8,845 nucleotides of DNA from an uncultured Gammaproteobacteria bacterium (GTDB lineage: Bacteria > Pseudomonadota > Gammaproteobacteria > Pseudomonadales > UBA5518): NCBI GenBank assembly GCA_903921135.1, contig CAIXOY010000295.1, positions 1 through 8,845 on the forward strand, in the 5' to 3' direction. Below, in pieces: positions 5,823 through 8,845 of this stretch. Under the pieces are notes generated by a model, which was not told the DNA's origin, ran no database searches, and saw only the letters and a program-made list of their open reading frames with translations. How positions within the stretch are numbered: position 1 is the first letter of the stretch; the number at the start of each line of letters is the position of its first letter. The position numbers and the translations under genes are program-made.

Positions 5823-8570
5823 TTACAAGGCAGCGCGCATTCCCTCGCGCTGCCGTGTCAGCGCCTCACGCGCGCCTTTCAGTTCGGCCAGGCGGGCCCG
5901 TTCGCGCGCCACGACGTCCGCAGGTGCCTTGTCCACGAATCCGGGGTTGCCGAGCCTGAGTTCGAGTTTGTCGATCTCCTTGCCGAGCTTTTCTTCCTCG
6001 CGTTCCAGACGTGCGCATTCGGCATCGACGTCGATCAGGCCGGCGAGAGGCACGAGCAACTCCGTCTGCCCGATCACCTGCGTGGCGGAGGCGGGTGCCT
6101 CGGCTGTGTCCAGTACGGTGACGGATTCCAGCTTGGCCATCGTCGACAACAACAAGCCATGCTCGGCCACCCGGCGACGTTCCTCATCGCCCGCGTTGCG
6201 GAGCATCAGCACGAGCTTCCGACCCGGCGGTATGCCCAGTTCGCCGCGGATGTTGCGCACCGCAATGATGGCCTGCTGCAGCCAGGTGACATCGGATTCC
6301 GCGGCTGCATCGATGTGCGCCTCGTCCGCGTGCGGGAAGGCTGCCAGCATCACGGTGTCGCCGCCTGCACCCGCTAGCGGGGCAACACGCTGCCAGATCT
6401 CTTCTGTCAGGAAGGGAATGAACGGGTGCGCAAGACGCATCAGTTGCTCCAGCACGGCGAGCAGTGTCGCGCGGGTGTCGCGTGCTGTGGCCTCGTCCTG
6501 CGCGAGCAGAGGCTTGCTGAATTCCAGGTACCAGTCGCAGTAGTCGTGCCACGCGAACTCGTAGATGGCCTGCACCGCCAGATCGAAACGGTAGCCGCCA
6601 AGTGCCCGGTGCACCTCGGTGGTGGCGTGCTGCAGACGCGACAGGATCCAGCGGCTGGCGACGGAACCCGCGCCCGGCGTGCCGGCGCAGTCCTTTCCTT
6701 CGGTCTGCATCAGCACGTAGCGCGTGGCGTTCCAGAGCTTGTTGCAGAAGTTGCGGTAGCCGTCCAGACGGCCCATGTCGAACTTGATGTCGCGTCCGGT
6801 GGAGGCGAGCGCGCAGAGCGTGAAGCGCAGCGCATCGGTGCCGTGAGCGGCAATGCCCTGCGGGTATTCCTTGCGCGTGGCCGAGGCGATTTTCTGCGCC
6901 AACTGCGGCTGCATCATGCCGGCCGTGCGCTTGGCCACGAGATCATCGACACCGATACCGTCGATCAGATCGATGGGGTCGATCACGTTGCCCTTGGACT
7001 TCGACATCTTCTGCCCGTGCTCGTCGCGGATCAGGCCCGTGACGTAGACGGTACGGAAGGGCACCTCGTCCATGAACTTCAGGGTCATCATCGCCATCCG
7101 CGCGACCCAGAAGAAAATGATGTCGAAACCGGTGACCAGCACATCCGTGGGATGGAAGCGCGCGAGCTCCGGCGTCTCCCTGGGCCAGCCGAGCGTCGAG
7201 AATGTCCACAACGCCGAGGAAAACCACGTGTCCAGCACGTCTTCGTCCTGGCGCAAGGGCGTATCGGCCAACGCGTGGCGCTCGCGCACCTCGGCCTCGC
7301 TCCGGCCCACGTAGACATTGCCCGCGTCGTCGTACCACGCCGGGATCTGGTGCCCCCACCAGAGTTGCCGCGAGATGCACCAGTCCTGGATGTCACGCAT
7401 CCACGCGAAGTAGGTGTTCTCCCACTGCTTGGGCACGAAATTGATGCGGCCCTCTTCCACGGCGCGGATGGCCGGTTCGGCTAGAGGTGCGGCGCGCACG
7501 AACCACTGGTCCGTGAGATAGGGCTCGATCACCACGCCGCTCCGATCCCCTCGCGGCACTTTCAGCTTGTGTTTCTCGATGCGATCCAGCAGCCCTGCGG
7601 ATTCGAGGTCCGCCACCACGCGCTTGCGCGCCTCGAAGCGCTCCAGCCCGCGATAGGCCTCGGGCACTGCGTCATTCAGCATCGCGTCGGGCGTGAGGAT
7701 GTTGATCATCGGCAGGCTGTGGCGCTGGCCGATGGCGTAGTCGTTGAAGTCGTGCGCGGGCGTGATCTTCACGCAGCCCGTGCCGAAGGCCGGATCGACG
7801 TAGTCGTCGGCGATCACCGGGATCTCACGCTCCGCGAGCGGCAGGCGTACGGTTTTGCCCACCAGATGACGGTAACGCTCGTCCTCGGGGTTCACGGCGA
7901 CTGCGACATCGCCCAGCATGGTCTCGGGGCGGGTGGTGGCCACCACGAGATGACCACTGCCGTCCGACAGGGGATAGCGGAGGTGCCACAGATGGCCGTC
8001 TTCCTCTTCCTGCACCACCTCCAGATCGGAAATGGCCGTGTGCAGTTTCGGGTCCCAGTTCACCAGCCGCTTGCCGCGGTAGAGGAGCCCTTCTTCGTGC
8101 AGGCGCACGAAGACTTCGCGCACGGCCTCCGAGAGCTCCCGGTCCATGGTGAAGCGCTCGCGTGACCAGTCGACCGAATTGCCCAGCCGTCGCTGCTGTC
8201 GCGTGATGGTGCCGCCGGAGTGCTCCTTCCACTGCCAGACGCGCTCGAGGAAGGCCTCGCGACCCAGCGTGTGACGATCGGTGCCTTCGGCGGCGAGCAG
8301 GCGCTCCACCACCATCTGCGTGGCGATGCCTGCGTGATCCGTGCCGCCCTGCCAGAGCGTGTCGTGCCCGCACATGCGGTGATAGCGGATCAGCGCGTCC
8401 ATGATCGTCTGCTGGAAGGCGTGCCCCATGTGCAGGCTGCCCGTGACGTTCGGCGGCGGAATCACGATGCAGTAGGGCTCACCGCTGCCCGAGGGGCGGA
8501 AATAGCCATGGCTCTCCCACGCGTCGTACCAGCGCCGCTCGATGTCCTCGGGCCTGTAGGTCTTTTCCAT
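5823..8570 (-). CDS. valS: Valyl-tRNA synthetase (ValS)
   Basis: ValS is a cytoplasmic class I aminoacyl-tRNA synthetase that charges tRNA-Val with valine using ATP and hydrolyses mischarged Thr-tRNA-Val. The 915-residue product shows the class I signatures HMGH (residues 47-50, after PPPNVTGSL) and KMSKS (521-525). The CP1 editing domain lies between them, with TTRPETMLGD at 212-221, GTGCVKITPAHDFND near 264-277, and the WWGHQIPAWY block at 404-413. The anticodon-binding helical domain follows (GYRNFCNKLWNATR). A C-terminal coiled-coil arm rich in Glu, Lys, Arg and Leu occupies about the last 70 residues. The frame opens 31 codons earlier, but MEKTYRPEDIE matches the usual ValS N-terminus and is chosen; the ribosome site before it is weak. 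It is slightly shorter than E. coli ValS (951 aa) but complete. A small unknown gene lies 70 nt upstream. Confidence 0.98.
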   Translation of the reverse strand: MEKTYRPEDIERRWYDAWESHGYFRPSGSGEPYCIVIPPPNVTGSLHMGHAFQQTIMDALIRYHRMCGHDTLWQGGTDHAGIATQMVVERLLAAEGTDRHTLGREAFLERVWQWKEHSGGTITRQQRRLGNSVDWSRERFTMDRELSEAVREVFVRLHEEGLLYRGKRLVNWDPKLHTAISDLEVVQEEEDGHLWHLRYPLSDGSGHLVVATTRPETMLGDVAVAVNPEDERYRHLVGKTVRLPLAEREIPVIADDYVDPAFGTGCVKITPAHDFNDYAIGQRHSLPMINILTPDAMLNDAVPEAYRGLERFEARKRVVADLESAGLLDRIEKHKLKVPRGDRSGVVIEPYLTDQWFVRAAPLAEPAIRAVEEGRINFVPKQWENTYFAWMRDIQDWCISRQLWWGHQIPAWYDDAGNVYVGRSEAEVRERHALADTPLRQDEDVLDTWFSSALWTFSTLGWPRETPELARFHPTDVLVTGFDIIFFWVARMAMMTLKFMDEVPFRTVYVTGLIRDEHGQKMSKSKGNVIDPIDLIDGIGVDDLVAKRTAGMMQPQLAQKIASATRKEYPQGIAAHGTDALRFTLCALASTGRDIKFDMGRLDGYRNFCNKLWNATRYVLMQTEGKDCAGTPGAGSVASRWILSRLQHATTEVHRALGGYRFDLAVQAIYEFAWHDYCDWYLEFSKPLLAQDEATARDTRATLLAVLEQLMRLAHPFIPFLTEEIWQRVAPLAGAGGDTVMLAAFPHADEAHIDAAAESDVTWLQQAIIAVRNIRGELGIPPGRKLVLMLRNAGDEERRRVAEHGLLLSTMAKLESVTVLDTAEAPASATQVIGQTELLVPLAGLIDVDAECARLEREEEKLGKEIDKLELRLGNPGFVDKAPADVVARERARLAELKGAREALTRQREGMRAAL

Positions 8571-8600
8571 GGGAACTCGTGTGGGATCGGAAAGAGCGGG

Positions 8601-8630
8601 AGGATACCGTCGTGCTTTCGGGAGGGGCAA
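8601..8630 (-). promoter_or_regulatory. Weak candidate sigma70 promoter for valS
   Basis: On the minus strand, TTGCCC (8630-8625) and TATCCT (8606-8601) are separated by 18 nt. Each matches its sigma70 hexamer at four of six positions. The site sits in the 70-nt gap between the upstream small gene and valS and would give a leader of roughly 25 nt. The match is modest and could arise by chance, so valS may instead be co-transcribed with the upstream gene. No T-box or other leader structure fits in this gap. Confidence 0.3.
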
Positions 8631-8640
8631 CCGCGTGGGC

Positions 8641-8845
8641 TCACTCGCCGAGCAGTGCGGCAATCCGTTGCTCGAGGCGTTCGCGCAGTCGCGCCTCGAG
8701 GGTTGGCAGGCAATCGTCCAGCAACTCGTCCACGATGAAGCGCGCGTCGGCCGACAGCGCTGCGCGCTGGTCCGCGCTGAGGCGCGACAGGCCTGCGAGC
8801 GGGGAGTCGCCCGGCGTGATCACATCCACCAGCACCGGGATGGTC
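8641..8845 (-). CDS. Hypothetical protein, C-terminal part, 5' end outside the window
   Basis: I do not recognise this gene with certainty. The frame is open to the right edge and ends at a TGA at 8643-8641, giving at least 67 residues. A GTG at 8835 could be a start, but the frame reads through it from upstream (TIPVLVDVITPGDSP), so the protein probably begins beyond the edge. The visible part has a TIPVLVDVITPGD segment, then a region predicted helical and rich in Ala, Leu, Arg, Glu and Asp (RLSADQRAALSADARFIVDEL, then LPTLEARLRERLEQRIAALL). It shows no transmembrane segment or metal motif. From memory, small proteobacterial proteins of unknown function with an IPVLT-E/D-V motif exist (DUF2486-like), some with a similar helical end; I cannot confirm the link. 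In several gammaproteobacteria the genes upstream of valS are pepA and holC, so this could be a small gene next to that cluster. Confidence 0.6.
   Translation of the reverse strand, partial: TIPVLVDVITPGDSPLAGLSRLSADQRAALSADARFIVDELLDDCLPTLEARLRERLEQRIAALLGE

Noticed and set aside
8571..8663. N-terminal extension of ValS by 31 codons
   Set aside because: It would overlap the end of the upstream gene and adds a Pro/Arg-rich stretch not seen in ValS. MEKTYRPEDIE is the usual start.

Overview
The window is a GC-rich stretch of proteobacterial chromosome, most likely from a gammaproteobacterium. The evidence is the cbb3 oxidase operon in the order ccoN-ccoO-ccoQ-ccoP, a bacterial valyl-tRNA synthetase of the proteobacterial type, a TonB-dependent outer-membrane receptor (so a Gram-negative envelope) and strong G/C bias at third codon positions. 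I cannot name the genus from sequence alone. Both ends cut through genes. I saw no tRNA, rRNA, CRISPR array, insertion sequence or phage gene.

Region 1 (1-2415, minus strand) is the terminal oxidase operon ccoNOQP. It runs from ccoN (2415) leftwards to a ccoP gene that leaves the window after its first 59 codons. The genes are tightly packed: a 12-nt gap for N/O, an 8-nt gap for O/Q and a 4-nt overlap for Q/P. All heme and copper ligands I could check in CcoN and CcoO are present. The intergenic region at 2416-2536 holds an Fnr/Anr-like box (ATGAT-N4-GTCAA). Its centre lies exactly 41.5 bp upstream of the transcription start implied by a GAAAAT -10 element. This is the geometry of an oxygen-responsive class II Fnr-type promoter, and it fits a microaerobic high-affinity oxidase.

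Region 2 (2537-3505, plus strand) is a complete D-2-hydroxyacid dehydrogenase of the glycerate dehydrogenase/hydroxypyruvate reductase type (HprA-like). It is divergent from ccoN and shares its upstream region.

Region 3 (3510-5732, minus strand) is a complete TonB-dependent receptor that ends only 4 nt from the stop of the dehydrogenase (convergent). It lies downstream of valS in the same direction. The 90-nt gap between them carries a perfect 7-bp inverted repeat next to a TTGACA hexamer.

Region 4 (5823-8845, minus strand) is full-length valS, preceded by the C-terminal part of a small gene of unknown function. The overall picture is a housekeeping/respiratory neighbourhood with one accessory-type gene, the receptor. 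I found no convincing sign of a novel multi-gene system; the most interesting signals are regulatory.
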